The notes below the pieces were generated by a model. It was not told the DNA's origin, searched no databases, and was given only the letters and a program-made list of their open reading frames with translations. This document shows positions 35,903 through 43,127 of a stretch of DNA of 64,000 nt, piece after piece (position 1 is the first letter of the stretch; each line of letters begins with the position of its first letter). A program made the translations under genes and the position numbers. This DNA comes from Chitinophagaceae bacterium (GTDB lineage Bacteria > Bacteroidota > Bacteroidia > Chitinophagales > Chitinophagaceae), in contig JADKAJ010000001.1 in assembly GCA_016719165.1 (NCBI GenBank), forward strand, positions 1,054,001 through 1,118,000, written 5' to 3'.

Positions 35903-36921
35903 GCCCCCTGCGAAGTAAGATATTGGGCAACCATTATTGGCTTATCTGCTTCAATTCGTTTAGGACTATTGGAAGCGGGTATCTCATAATAAAAGCCATT
36001 TTGCAAAGGTACCCCAACCGGTCCCCCATTTAATGTCACTACTGTTGTAGGGTCAGCAACACAAATCCTGTAAATATTGAAAGTTTGAGATCCTCCTGTC
36101 GACACGGTAAGGAATTTTTTACCCCAGGCAGATTTGGGAAATGCCTGCACCATGTAATTATCTGATGAGGAAGAAGCTCCCGTGCAGGTAATACTGATTC
36201 TGCCACTTCCAGAAAACACTCCTATCCTTTTACAGCCTGAACCAGTATTTATACTTTGTATTTTTGAACCGGTTAGATCAACACCTGAATTCCCGGAATA
36301 TTGTCCCATAATATTATAAATTTCTCCTTGTTGGAGATTTACTAAAAATGGAACACCTGCCGGGCGGTTGATTGTAGCGGCACTTGGAGTAATCTCAACC
36401 GTAGTAGTTCCGGTATCAGCAGCAACTACATAAAACCAGCAATTAGAATTGGTAGTATTTGAGATATTAGTGTAATTAACAGAATAATATTCCTTTCCTA
36501 ATGTTGTCGTAGGAAAAAGGATGGAAGCGCCTGAAACACTTGCATTATAAATGTGAGCATAGGCAACTATAGGTTTATCACTGGTGATGTGAATGCCTTT
36601 CTTTTCAGGTATTGTTGATTCGGTAATCAGCCTGGCATCCTGGAGACCTGCTTTTGGGATGGGATTTGACGTAAATACTGAATTGGCAGGCACAAAATAA
36701 TTCTGGGTATAACCAATTCCTGGAATCGATACTGTAACGTTTGAATTTTGATCCGCCGCAAAATACAAGACCATATCCTGGGCATTGTTACCATTCATTA
36801 CTTGGTGATAGCCATACCCAACCCAAAAGTCCTTCCCCTTATTTGAAAAGTCCTGTGCATAGGAAATACCTCCAGTAAAAATGGCAAGTAAAAGGGTACT
36901 TAGTAAGTGTAGTTTTCTCAT
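35869..36921 (-). CDS. N-terminal fragment of the frameshifted adhesin (signal peptide and IgGFc-like head)
   Basis: Open frame of 350 residues from ATG 36921 to the TAA at 35869. It contains the signal peptide and most of the head, including DFSNKGKDFWVGYGYHQV, which matches DYSNKGKDFW in the paralogue. It ends in GNGTLVIRK, residues not shared with the paralogue because of the frameshift. The frame is open further upstream to 37074, but that extension lacks coding character and destroys the signal peptide position. Confidence 0.6.
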   Translation of the reverse strand: MRKLHLLSTLLLAIFTGGISYAQDFSNKGKDFWVGYGYHQVMNGNNAQDMVLYFAADQNSNVTVSIPGIGYTQNYFVPANSVFTSNPIPKAGLQDARLITESTIPEKKGIHITSDKPIVAYAHIYNASVSGASILFPTTTLGKEYYSVNYTNISNTTNSNCWFYVVAADTGTTTVEITPSAATINRPAGVPFLVNLQQGEIYNIMGQYSGNSGVDLTGSKIQSINTGSGCKRIGVFSGSGRISITCTGASSSSDNYMVQAFPKSAWGKKFLTVSTGGSQTFNIYRICVADPTTVVTLNGGPVGVPLQNGFYYEIPASNSPKRIEADKPIMVAQYLTSQGACGNGTLVIRK

Positions 36922-37521
36922 GTAGTCCAAAGTCCAAGGTGAAGAAACCGGTGCTAATTTAAAACAAAGAATTTGTAAATCGAAGCTTTTCAGACAGATA
37001 GAAAAAATAAAAACCGTAAATACCGAAGCTCGTAGTTGTACGATAATGAATGACTTATGAATTTTTTTTATCACCCGTCCATATCAATTTAACCTCTGGA
37101 TTACCAATTTTGGCTATGATTTCAAGACATAAGAATCCTATTTTCATACTCATATAATGTAATTAATTAATTTAAAATTAAATCCATCTAATATTATAAA
37201 TAAACTTGCTTATAAATTGGATTTCATTATATATGATATTATATAAGCTTATTATTGCCCTCATCATTAATTTGACAAATAAATATATTTTATGACTTAA
37301 ATATTTTCTATATAATTTATTCGATATTCAGTATAATAATTTAATTACCATGTATTTAATGTAAATAAAAACACTACTATTTTTAGTAATAAGTAACTAG
37401 TAGAGTTATTGCAAATAACTAAGTATAATAGCATATTGAATATACCTGAAAAGAAGGTTTTAACTCTTTATAAGTAGCCTTTCCCCTATTTTGCATCTTA
37501 TTATTCTTTTATATCAATTAC
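36922..37521. other. AT-rich divergent intergenic region
   Basis: About 600 bases without a credible gene separate the adhesin operon (minus) from the LEA-type lipoprotein gene (plus). From about 37130 to 37450 it is extremely AT-rich. One inverted repeat, AAATCCA (37180-37186) and TGGATTT (37218-37224), is seen. It must contain two divergent promoters, but I found no clean TTTG/TAnnTTTG pair. Confidence 0.6.
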
Positions 37522-37986
37522 ATGCAGCACTACGCTTTTGCCTTTTTGGGAACTTTCCTATTCACGATCCTCCTCATGTCCTGCAGCTCTTTCCGGGAAC
37601 CAGATTTTAAAGGCATTGAAAATGTGAAAACAACGGCGATAAGCCTGTCTCATACATCCCTGGCCATTGACCTGCATTATTTCAACCCAAACAACACACA
37701 GATCAAATTGAAAAATGCCGAAGGCGATGCATGGATTGATGGTACTCCGCTCGGCCGGTTTTTTATGGATACCCTTATCCTCATTCCCGCTAAGTCCGAT
37801 TTCAGGTTGCCGGTAAAACTTGAACTTGAAATGAAAAGTGTATTAAAAAACTCGTTAGCTGTTTTCCTTAAAAATGAGGTGATGCTGAAAATTGAGGGGC
37901 AAGCCAGGATTGGAAAAGCCGGATTTTATGTGAATTACCCGGTCCGATACGAGGGAAAACAAAATATTAGCGGTTTGTTGAAATAA
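37522..37986 (+). CDS. LEA14-type (WHy-domain) lipoprotein
   Basis: The 154-residue protein is a lipoprotein with lipobox LLMSC (Cys21). The remainder is a beta-sandwich of LEA type 2: SLSHTSLAIDLHYFNPNNTQIKL, a characteristic 'hydrophobic strand then F/Y-N-P-N' motif, then GDAWIDGTPLGRFFMDTLILIPAKSDFRLPVKL. Such domains are found in desiccation- and stress-related plant proteins and in bacterial envelope proteins of unknown role. It lies alone on the plus strand and is convergent with the HMA gene, with a shared terminator. Confidence 0.85.
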   Translation: MQHYAFAFLGTFLFTILLMSCSSFREPDFKGIENVKTTAISLSHTSLAIDLHYFNPNNTQIKLKNAEGDAWIDGTPLGRFFMDTLILIPAKSDFRLPVKLELEMKSVLKNSLAVFLKNEVMLKIEGQARIGKAGFYVNYPVRYEGKQNISGLLK

Positions 37987-37989
37987 AAA

Positions 37990-38014
37990 AGCCCCTTTTT
38001 GCTTAAGAAGGGCT
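37990..38014. terminator. Probable bidirectional terminator
   Basis: AGCCC (37990-37994) and GGGCT (38010-38014) form a short stem extended by T-A pairs with one bulge, between an A-run on one side and a T-run inside the stem. It lies between the convergent LEA-type and HMA genes. Confidence 0.5.
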
Positions 38015-38019
38015 GAATA

Positions 38020-38409
38020 CTATTGCTGGAGTTGAGCAGGAGGTGCTTTTGGTTTTGGATGCCCTCCACCATCTTCAAATTTCTTGCATGACTTAGGTAA
38101 CCGGTTGTAAGCTTCTTCTGTTGCAGGCACATCATCTGCATCGTAACCGCTATTGGCAATTGCTGTCTTTATTTGCTCAATATCTGTCCGGTCGGTAATA
38201 TATTTTACCCTGGTCTCCCCTTTTCTGTAGTTTACATTGATTTCCATTACACCATCATAACGTTTCAGGTAAGTTTCAATCCTTGTCTTACAAACCGGGC
38301 AAAGGGCATTGGGCGTTTTGATCGTAGCTAAAACAACGGGTTTTGTTTGAGCATTTCCGGCACCGGCAATACCTATCAGGCAAAAAGCAATTATTAGATA
38401 TTTTTTCAT
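38020..38409 (-). CDS. Secreted heavy-metal-associated (HMA) domain protein
   Basis: The 129-residue protein has a signal peptide (1-21, ending GNAQ) and one HMA domain (about 25-92) with metal-binding C37-P-V-C40 in a loop after the first strand, followed by helix KTRIETYLKRYDGV and strand VMEINVNYRK. It ends in a Gly/Lys/Pro-rich tail. Because it is secreted, it is more likely a periplasmic copper or mercury carrier than the cytosolic chaperone CopZ. No ATPase or efflux gene is adjacent, so the metal is unknown. pyrE ends 23 bases upstream on the same strand. Confidence 0.85.
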   Translation of the reverse strand: MKKYLIIAFCLIGIAGAGNAQTKPVVLATIKTPNALCPVCKTRIETYLKRYDGVMEINVNYRKGETRVKYITDRTDIEQIKTAIANSGYDADDVPATEEAYNRLPKSCKKFEDGGGHPKPKAPPAQLQQ

Positions 38410-38432
38410 CAGCTCTTAAAATATAAATGAAA

Positions 38433-39068
38433 TTACAAAATCCCTTTCCACCCTGCAGGATCATCACGCCATTTTAACAAAATCTCTTGTTGTCCTGCAG
38501 AAATGACTCCTTTCTCTACGGCCAGTTCAATTAAAGTAGGGTAATCAGTGAGGGAATGATAGGTCAATGATGCTTTGGAAAAAGCTTCTGTTGCAGCCGG
38601 GAAGCCATACGTAAAAATAGAGACCATCCCTATTACATCCAGCCCTTGTTCTTTCAAAACATCCACGACCTGGAGGCTGCTTTTCCCGGTGGAAACAAGG
38701 TCTTCAATTACCACCGTCTTCTGACCTTTTTCATAAAAACCTTCGATCTGGTTCCCCAGGCCATGTTCCTTTGGTTTAGGACGTACATAAACATAGGGCA
38801 GCTTTAACTGGTCTGCAGCCATAGCTCCCCAGGCGATTCCCGCAGTGGCAACACCTGCTAATAACTCAGCCTCAGGAAATCTATCAAAAATAACATTGCA
38901 CATTTCCGATTTAATATAATCCCTGATAAACGGGAAAGACAGGACTTTTCTATTGTCACAATAGATGGGGCTCTTCCAACCGCTTGCCCATGTAAATGGT
39001 TGTTCGGGATTTAACTTAACTGCATTAACTTGAAGCAGTTTTTCGGCTACTACTTTTGCATCTGTCAT
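38433..39068 (-). CDS. pyrE: Orotate phosphoribosyltransferase
   Basis: PyrE transfers phosphoribose from PRPP to orotate in UMP synthesis. From ATG 39068 the protein has 211 residues with the PRPP motif VVIEDLVSTGKSSLQVV, the flexible-loop region PKPKEHGLGNQIEG, and GVATAGIAWG. An upstream GTG start at 39095 is unlikely: it would overlap the leader of the divergent Nudix gene, and the family starts near MTDAKVVAEKLL. Only 28 bases separate it from that gene's start, so its promoter must lie inside the Nudix coding region. Other pyr genes are 1.6 kb away. Confidence 0.95.
   Translation of the reverse strand: MTDAKVVAEKLLQVNAVKLNPEQPFTWASGWKSPIYCDNRKVLSFPFIRDYIKSEMCNVIFDRFPEAELLAGVATAGIAWGAMAADQLKLPYVYVRPKPKEHGLGNQIEGFYEKGQKTVVIEDLVSTGKSSLQVVDVLKEQGLDVIGMVSIFTYGFPAATEAFSKASLTYHSLTDYPTLIELAVEKGVISAGQQEILLKWRDDPAGWKGIL
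39030..39058 (+). promoter_or_regulatory. Candidate promoter of the Nudix gene inside pyrE
   Basis: TTG (39030-39032) and TACTTTTG (39051-39058, a full TAnnTTTG match) are 18 bases apart, the spacing of Bacteroidota promoters. They lie within the first codons of the divergent pyrE, and give a leader of roughly 30 bases. Confidence 0.5.
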
Positions 39069-39096
39069 GAAGCGAAGATAAAATGAACAAGGCACT

Positions 39097-39723
39097 ATGT
39101 ATATAAAAATTTACTTTAATAATAAACCACTTTTCCTCTGCGATAATGTAGATGAAACAATTCAGCCATACATTCATCATGATGATGCAGTGTTTATTGA
39201 TGAACTGAATACCCACACGGTTAAGTCGATGATCCATGAAATGGAACAGGAGAAGGTGCATGCCGGTGTCTTTTTCCATCCTGACCTGGAAGAATTAAAG
39301 AAGGCCTTTTATAAAAAGTTTACGATCATCATTGCAGCCGGAGGATTAGTACAGAACGAAAAAAAAGAAATATTACTCATCTTCCGGAGAGGAAAATGGG
39401 ATTTGCCAAAAGGCAAATTAGATGCCGGGGAAAACCTGGAAACATGTGCTGTCCGGGAAGTAACAGAAGAAACAGGATTACAGCATATAAAATTGATTTC
39501 GCCTCTTACCATTACATATCACACTTATCATGAGGGATCGAGGTTTATTCTTAAAGAATCACATTGGTTCAAAATGAAAGTAAAAGGGGAACAGCAACTC
39601 ATTCCACAAATGGAAGAAGATATTCATGAGATCAAATGGGTTAAGGCTGGTGAACTGGTTGAGTATATGAATAATTCATTCCCATCTGTTGTGGATGTTT
39701 TAGAAATGATATCATCACACTGA
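39097..39723 (+). CDS. Nudix hydrolase with N-terminal extension
   Basis: The 208-residue protein has a 75-residue N-terminal part (LFLCDNVDETIQPYIHHDD and VHAGVFFHPDLEELKKAF) followed by a Nudix domain. The Nudix box is GKLDAGENLETCAVREVTEETGL, agreeing with GX5EX7REUXEEXGU (the invariant Gly, Glu, Arg-Glu and Glu-Glu are present). The WDLPKGK segment precedes it, as in diadenosine polyphosphate and mutT-related enzymes. Substrate not predictable. It is divergent from pyrE (28 bases) and its 3' end overlaps the thioesterase gene by 9 bases. Confidence 0.9.
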   Translation: MYIKIYFNNKPLFLCDNVDETIQPYIHHDDAVFIDELNTHTVKSMIHEMEQEKVHAGVFFHPDLEELKKAFYKKFTIIIAAGGLVQNEKKEILLIFRRGKWDLPKGKLDAGENLETCAVREVTEETGLQHIKLISPLTITYHTYHEGSRFILKESHWFKMKVKGEQQLIPQMEEDIHEIKWVKAGELVEYMNNSFPSVVDVLEMISSH

Positions 39724-40158
39724 CCCGGTATCTTTTCTTGCTATAACAGCTACTGTAAGCCGGCTTACACAAACTAATTTTTCACTCCTGTCATATATCT
39801 TAATATCCCAGACATGCGTATTTCTCCCGATATGCAAAGGCCGGGCAATGCCGGTGACAAATCCATCCCTTGCACTGCGGATATGATTAGCATTAATTTC
39901 CAGCCCTACGCAATAATACCTGGAGTGATCAACCACCATAGCAGATGCCAAACTGCCGATTGTTTCAGCCAGCACACATGACGCACCCCCATGCAACAGT
40001 CCATATGGTTGTTTAGTACGGTGGTCTACCGGCATGGTGGCTTTTAAAAAATCTTCCCCGAGTTCCTTGCACTCGATACCTATATAGTCACTCATGGTTT
40101 GCTTTCCAAGAAGGCTGATATCCGTAATTGTCAGGTCTTTTTTAAACCAGATGGACAT
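39715..40158 (-). CDS. PaaI/YbdB-family hotdog thioesterase
   Basis: The 147-residue protein is a single hotdog domain: GLLHGGASCVLAETIGSLAS (central helix with the conserved HGG and Glu), and the strands YYCVGLEINANHIR and GFVTGIARPLHIGRNTHVWDIKIYD. These match the acyl-CoA thioesterase family that includes 1,4-dihydroxy-2-naphthoyl-CoA hydrolase and PaaI; proteins beginning with WFKKDL and DISLLGKQTM are often assigned to menaquinone synthesis, but no men gene is nearby. It is the last gene of a minus-strand run after coaD, four bases downstream. Confidence 0.87.
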   Translation of the reverse strand: MSIWFKKDLTITDISLLGKQTMSDYIGIECKELGEDFLKATMPVDHRTKQPYGLLHGGASCVLAETIGSLASAMVVDHSRYYCVGLEINANHIRSARDGFVTGIARPLHIGRNTHVWDIKIYDRSEKLVCVSRLTVAVIARKDTGSV

Positions 40159-40162
40159 AAGG

Positions 40163-40630
40163 CTATTTTACAAGCGATTTAGAAACCACATCTGGTAAAA
40201 AAGGCGCCGCATTTCCGCCGTTCCTGATAATATCACGTACAATAGTAGAGGCAACAGAAGTATACTTAGGTTCACCGGTAAGAAAGATCGTTTCAATGGA
40301 TTTATCTAAAGTGCGGTTAGCATCTGCAATTGTTTTCTCATATTCAAAATCACTTACATACCTTATCCCGCGAAGAATAAAATGTGCTTTTATTTTTTTA
40401 CAATAATCAATAGTCAACCCTTCATAAACCGCTCCTTCCACCCTTTCCTCATCTTTATATATCTCTCTTATCCATTCTAACCTTTGCTCAGGAGAAAACA
40501 TAGGGGCTTTGGAAGCATTTAAACCAATACCCACCACAATCTTATCAAATAATGGTAACGCCCTGTTAATGATATCCACATGGCCAAGGGTTAGCGGGTC
40601 AAAAGTTCCGGGAAACAGGCAGATTCGCAT
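40163..40630 (-). CDS. coaD: Phosphopantetheine adenylyltransferase
   Basis: CoaD converts 4'-phosphopantetheine and ATP into dephospho-CoA in coenzyme A synthesis. The 155 residues show the nucleotidyltransferase motif TLGH (14-17) in GTFDPLTLGHVDII, RGIRYVSDFEYE for phosphopantetheine binding, and the C-terminal STIVRDI of the ISSTxVR motif. The length and order are typical of bacterial hexameric CoaD. It lies 76 bases after pyrB and four bases before the thioesterase gene on the same strand. Confidence 0.97.
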   Translation of the reverse strand: MRICLFPGTFDPLTLGHVDIINRALPLFDKIVVGIGLNASKAPMFSPEQRLEWIREIYKDEERVEGAVYEGLTIDYCKKIKAHFILRGIRYVSDFEYEKTIADANRTLDKSIETIFLTGEPKYTSVASTIVRDIIRNGGNAAPFLPDVVSKSLVK

Positions 40631-40706
40631 TAGTAGGATTTTTGGTTGCTGATTTTAAATGTATGATTGTATTCAATCGCCATCTAAAATCTAAATTTAT
40701 TTTCAC

Positions 40707-41630
40707 TCAACTTCTGTTAGCTAATAAGTAAAGTACCGCCATTCTCACTGCCACACCATTTTCTACCTGCTGTAAGATAATGGATTGCTTACTATCAGCC
40801 ACATCACTGTCGAGTTCCACCCCCCTGTTTATCGGGCCCGGGTGCATGATTACAATTTCCTTTTGTAAACTATCGAGTAACTGCCTGTTTATGCCATAAG
40901 CGATACTGTATTCCCGCAAAGAAGAAAATAATACCTGGTTTTGCCTTTCCAGTTGAATCCTGAGTACATTGGCAACATCACACCATTCTAAGGTTTCCCT
41001 CAGGTTATAACTTACGTTAACGCCTAAAGCTTCACTGATGTATTTTGGTATTAATGTAGGCGGGCCGCAAACAGTTACTTTGGCTCCCATCTTATTCAAT
41101 AAATAGATATTGCTTTGTGCCACCCTGCTATGCATGATATCCCCGATAATAGCCACTTTTCTTCCTTCCAGTGAACCGGTCTTTTCTTTAATAGAAAAAG
41201 CATCCAGCAAAGCCTGCGTGGGGTGTTCATTTATTCCGTCACCGGCATTGATGATAGCAGCGGGTATATGCTGTGAAAGGAAATGCGGCGCCCCGCTGGC
41301 ACTGTGCCGCATCACAACCATATCCACTTTCATGGATAATATATTGTTTACTGTATCAAGTAATGTTTCCCCTTTTGCCGCTGAAGAGGAAGAGGCTGCA
41401 AAATTGATGGTATCAGCACTCAACCTTTTTTCTGCCAACTCAAAAGAAAATCTTGTACGGGTAGAATTTTCGTAAAATAGATTAACGATTGTTATATCCC
41501 GGAGAGAGGGAACTTTCTTGACAGGCCGCTGTAAAACTTCTTTGAATTGCTCTGCCGTAGATAGAATGAGGGAAATATCTTCTTTGTTAAGATTTTTAAT
41601 GCCCAGCAGATGACGAGTGGATAGTTGCAT
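40707..41630 (-). CDS. pyrB: Aspartate carbamoyltransferase catalytic subunit
   Basis: PyrB joins carbamoyl phosphate to aspartate in UMP synthesis. The 307-residue chain has the carbamoyl-phosphate loop S56-TRTR60 in the motif NSTRTRFSFELA, the HPTQALLDAF motif, HSRVAQSN and the closing HPGPINRGVELDSDVADS. The single polypeptide size suits the catalytic trimer. No pyrI regulatory subunit is present in the window, and the PyrR gene lies immediately upstream (101 bases). Confidence 0.97.
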   Translation of the reverse strand: MQLSTRHLLGIKNLNKEDISLILSTAEQFKEVLQRPVKKVPSLRDITIVNLFYENSTRTRFSFELAEKRLSADTINFAASSSSAAKGETLLDTVNNILSMKVDMVVMRHSASGAPHFLSQHIPAAIINAGDGINEHPTQALLDAFSIKEKTGSLEGRKVAIIGDIMHSRVAQSNIYLLNKMGAKVTVCGPPTLIPKYISEALGVNVSYNLRETLEWCDVANVLRIQLERQNQVLFSSLREYSIAYGINRQLLDSLQKEIVIMHPGPINRGVELDSDVADSKQSIILQQVENGVAVRMAVLYLLANRS

Positions 41631-41730
41631 TAAAAAGCGAAATTAGGGTAAAATGTTTGTTTTCCGGCATTCTGCCCGATCCGAATAATATTTTTGCAAT
41701 AGGATGGCTGAAATATGAATGGAAGCCAGT

Positions 41731-42240
41731 TTAGGCAGGTATCAAAACCACTTCCCTGTTTACCAGCTTTACTTTGTCTGTTTTTTTGGTTTCAACTGTT
41801 GCCCCCACATAATCAGCCTGTATGGGAAACTGGCGGTGCTCTTTCCTGTCGATCAAAACACACAGTTCAACTTTGGCGGGTCTGCCATAATCGAGAAGAG
41901 CGTCTAAGGCAGCCTTAATAGTACGGCCGGTAAATAAAACATCATCGATCAGTACAACGATTTTATTCTCAATGGCAAAAGGAATATTCATGGTATCGGG
42001 CGCAAGAATCTCTTTTCGGATATCATCCCGGTAAAAAGTGATATCCAATTGTCCAAATTGAACCTTCTCTGAAGAATGCTGCTGCTGTAATAACGCTACA
42101 ATATCATTAGCTATCACTACTCCTCCCTGCTGAATACCCACAAAGACTATATTCTCAAGCGAAGGGTAGCTCTTACTCAGTTGTTGCGACAGCACTTTTA
42201 TAGTATCAGCAAGTTGCTGTGATGAAAGTAAAACCTGCAT
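41731..42240 (-). CDS. pyrR: Bifunctional pyr operon regulator / uracil phosphoribosyltransferase (PyrR)
   Basis: The 169-residue protein is a type I PRTase with the PRPP loop VVLIDDVLFTGRTIKAALDAL, the PyrR-type DITFYRDD and VELCVLIDRKEHRQFP segments. In Firmicutes PyrR also binds pyr mRNA to cause attenuation; in Bacteroidota regulatory function is unproven. I could not identify a clear PyrR-binding loop in the 101 bases before pyrB. A pair of TGAGATA/TATCTCA elements lies in the upstream leader (42275-42293). Confidence 0.92.
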   Translation of the reverse strand: MQVLLSSQQLADTIKVLSQQLSKSYPSLENIVFVGIQQGGVVIANDIVALLQQQHSSEKVQFGQLDITFYRDDIRKEILAPDTMNIPFAIENKIVVLIDDVLFTGRTIKAALDALLDYGRPAKVELCVLIDRKEHRQFPIQADYVGATVETKKTDKVKLVNREVVLIPA

Positions 42241-42274
42241 ACTGATAATTTGATGTGAAGTTATAAAATGAACA

Positions 42275-42293
42275 TGAGATATTGTTTATCTCA
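42275..42293. promoter_or_regulatory. Inverted repeat upstream of pyrR
   Basis: TGAGATA (42275-42281) and TATCTCA (42287-42293) are perfect inverted arms five bases apart, 35-53 bases before the pyrR start. A weaker related palindrome with the core TTATC-CATGA-GATAA lies at 42311-42325. Either could be an operator or a leader hairpin. Confidence 0.3.
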
Positions 42294-42395
42294 CTTTTGG
42301 CAGTTTTTGTTTATCCATGAGATAAAATCAAGGGTAAACAGAAAAGTCATTACGAGAATTTGGCGTAATAAATTTTATTTATTGCGTATAAATTA

Positions 42396-42421
42396 CAAAG
42401 GCCGGATAAATCCGGCCTTTG
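42396..42421 (-). terminator. Intrinsic terminator after the outer-membrane protein gene
   Basis: A perfect 11-bp stem (CAAAGGCCGGA and TCCGGCCTTTG, four-base loop) begins 24 bases beyond the barrel gene stop. The minus-strand downstream sequence is AT-rich, and the element could also serve the plus strand. Confidence 0.75.
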
Positions 42422-42444
42422 TCTTATCTAGTCAGATCAAATAA

Positions 42445-43047
42445 TTAATCCTTCTTAGCTTTTTTTCCACCAAACAGGTAAAAAACACCAACCTGGAATC
42501 CACGATTCTTAATATCTACATCACTTTCTTCAGCTATACTGGAAAGCCCAAGATTGTAACGGGCGCCAAATCCAAAGCCAGAAGCGGTTTTATAACCAGC
42601 TCCCAAACCCCAGGATATATCTGTACTCTTAATTTCATCATCCAGATCGAAAGTCGTACCACTTTCTTCATCCTTGATTTCAGCTTTTAAATTGAAACCG
42701 ATCTGGGGACCAGTCTCCAGGAAAAATCCGTTTGACACATAAAACTGGGCCATGATTGGAATATTGAGATAATTAAAATTCCAGTTAAGCTCATCAGTTC
42801 CGTCAGTTTGCTTAGAACCCTGTATAGAAAATACTATTTCAGGTTGAACTTTAAATTTTTCTGAAACAGAAAAATTAACAAGCCCGCCTATATGAAGGCC
42901 AAACTTTGAATTCAAATCTTCATTTTCAACTTCGTCACCCCCGAATGTGTAGAAATTAGCCCCGGCTTTTAGTCCATACTGAACCTGTGCCTGTGAAACA
43001 AAAAAAGTAGCTGATAACATAACTACTGATAGAATGATTTTTTTCAT
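42445..43047 (-). CDS. Outer-membrane beta-barrel protein (porin/PorT-like)
   Basis: The 200-residue protein has a signal peptide (1-20, ending VSQAQ) and a small barrel of eight to ten amphipathic strands: VQYGLKAGANFYTFG, FGLHIGGLVNFSV, KVQPEIVFSIQGSKQT, NYLNIPIMAQFYVSNGFFLETGPQIGFNL, ISWGLGAGYKT, FGFGARYNLGLSSI, ending FQVGVFYLFGGKK. This matches the outer-membrane protein beta-barrel (OMP_b-brl_2) family. No enzyme motif. It has a clear upstream promoter and a downstream terminator, so it is monocistronic. Confidence 0.88.
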   Translation of the reverse strand: MKKIILSVVMLSATFFVSQAQVQYGLKAGANFYTFGGDEVENEDLNSKFGLHIGGLVNFSVSEKFKVQPEIVFSIQGSKQTDGTDELNWNFNYLNIPIMAQFYVSNGFFLETGPQIGFNLKAEIKDEESGTTFDLDDEIKSTDISWGLGAGYKTASGFGFGARYNLGLSSIAEESDVDIKNRGFQVGVFYLFGGKKAKKD

Positions 43048-43078
43048 AAAATTGTTTTTTGGTTAAAATATTCAACAA

Positions 43079-43109
43079 CAAAGGTATATCCCCAACAAGG
43101 AAATTGCAA
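43079..43109 (-). promoter_or_regulatory. Promoter of the outer-membrane protein gene
   Basis: On the minus strand TTG (43107-43109) and TACCTTTG (43079-43086) are 20 bases apart, a textbook Bacteroidota promoter. The -7 element ends 31 bases before the start codon. Confidence 0.6.
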
Positions 43110-43127
43110 GCTTTTATTGAACTCTTT

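Larger units (their letters stand above)
31727..36921 (-). pseudogene. Second giant PKD adhesin, paralogous to the first, apparently frameshifted
   Basis: Joined across one frameshift, this gene would give about 1731 residues, close to the 1729 of its paralogue. It begins at ATG 36921 (signal peptide MRKLHLLSTLLLAIFTG, ending SYAQ), has the IgGFc-like head, PKD domains, three SprB-like units (33300-34170) and a CHU_C domain of the same type. The reading frame shifts near 35889-35890 within GNG/NPGDPE. The reading is restored if one A is added in the minus-strand GGAACC. The frame before it ends at a TAA at 35869-35871. It could be a real null allele or a sequencing error. It starts the PorP operon. 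Confidence 0.8.

Noticed and set aside
35869..35910. Programmed frameshift in the adhesin
   Set aside because: No slippery heptamer, stimulatory pseudoknot or internal SD is near the junction; a base loss is simpler.
36922..37074. N-terminal extension of the adhesin to 37074
   Set aside because: It destroys the signal peptide position and has no similarity to the paralogue.
41631..41730. PyrR attenuator between pyrR and pyrB
   Set aside because: No clear anti-antiterminator loop or T-tract could be identified.
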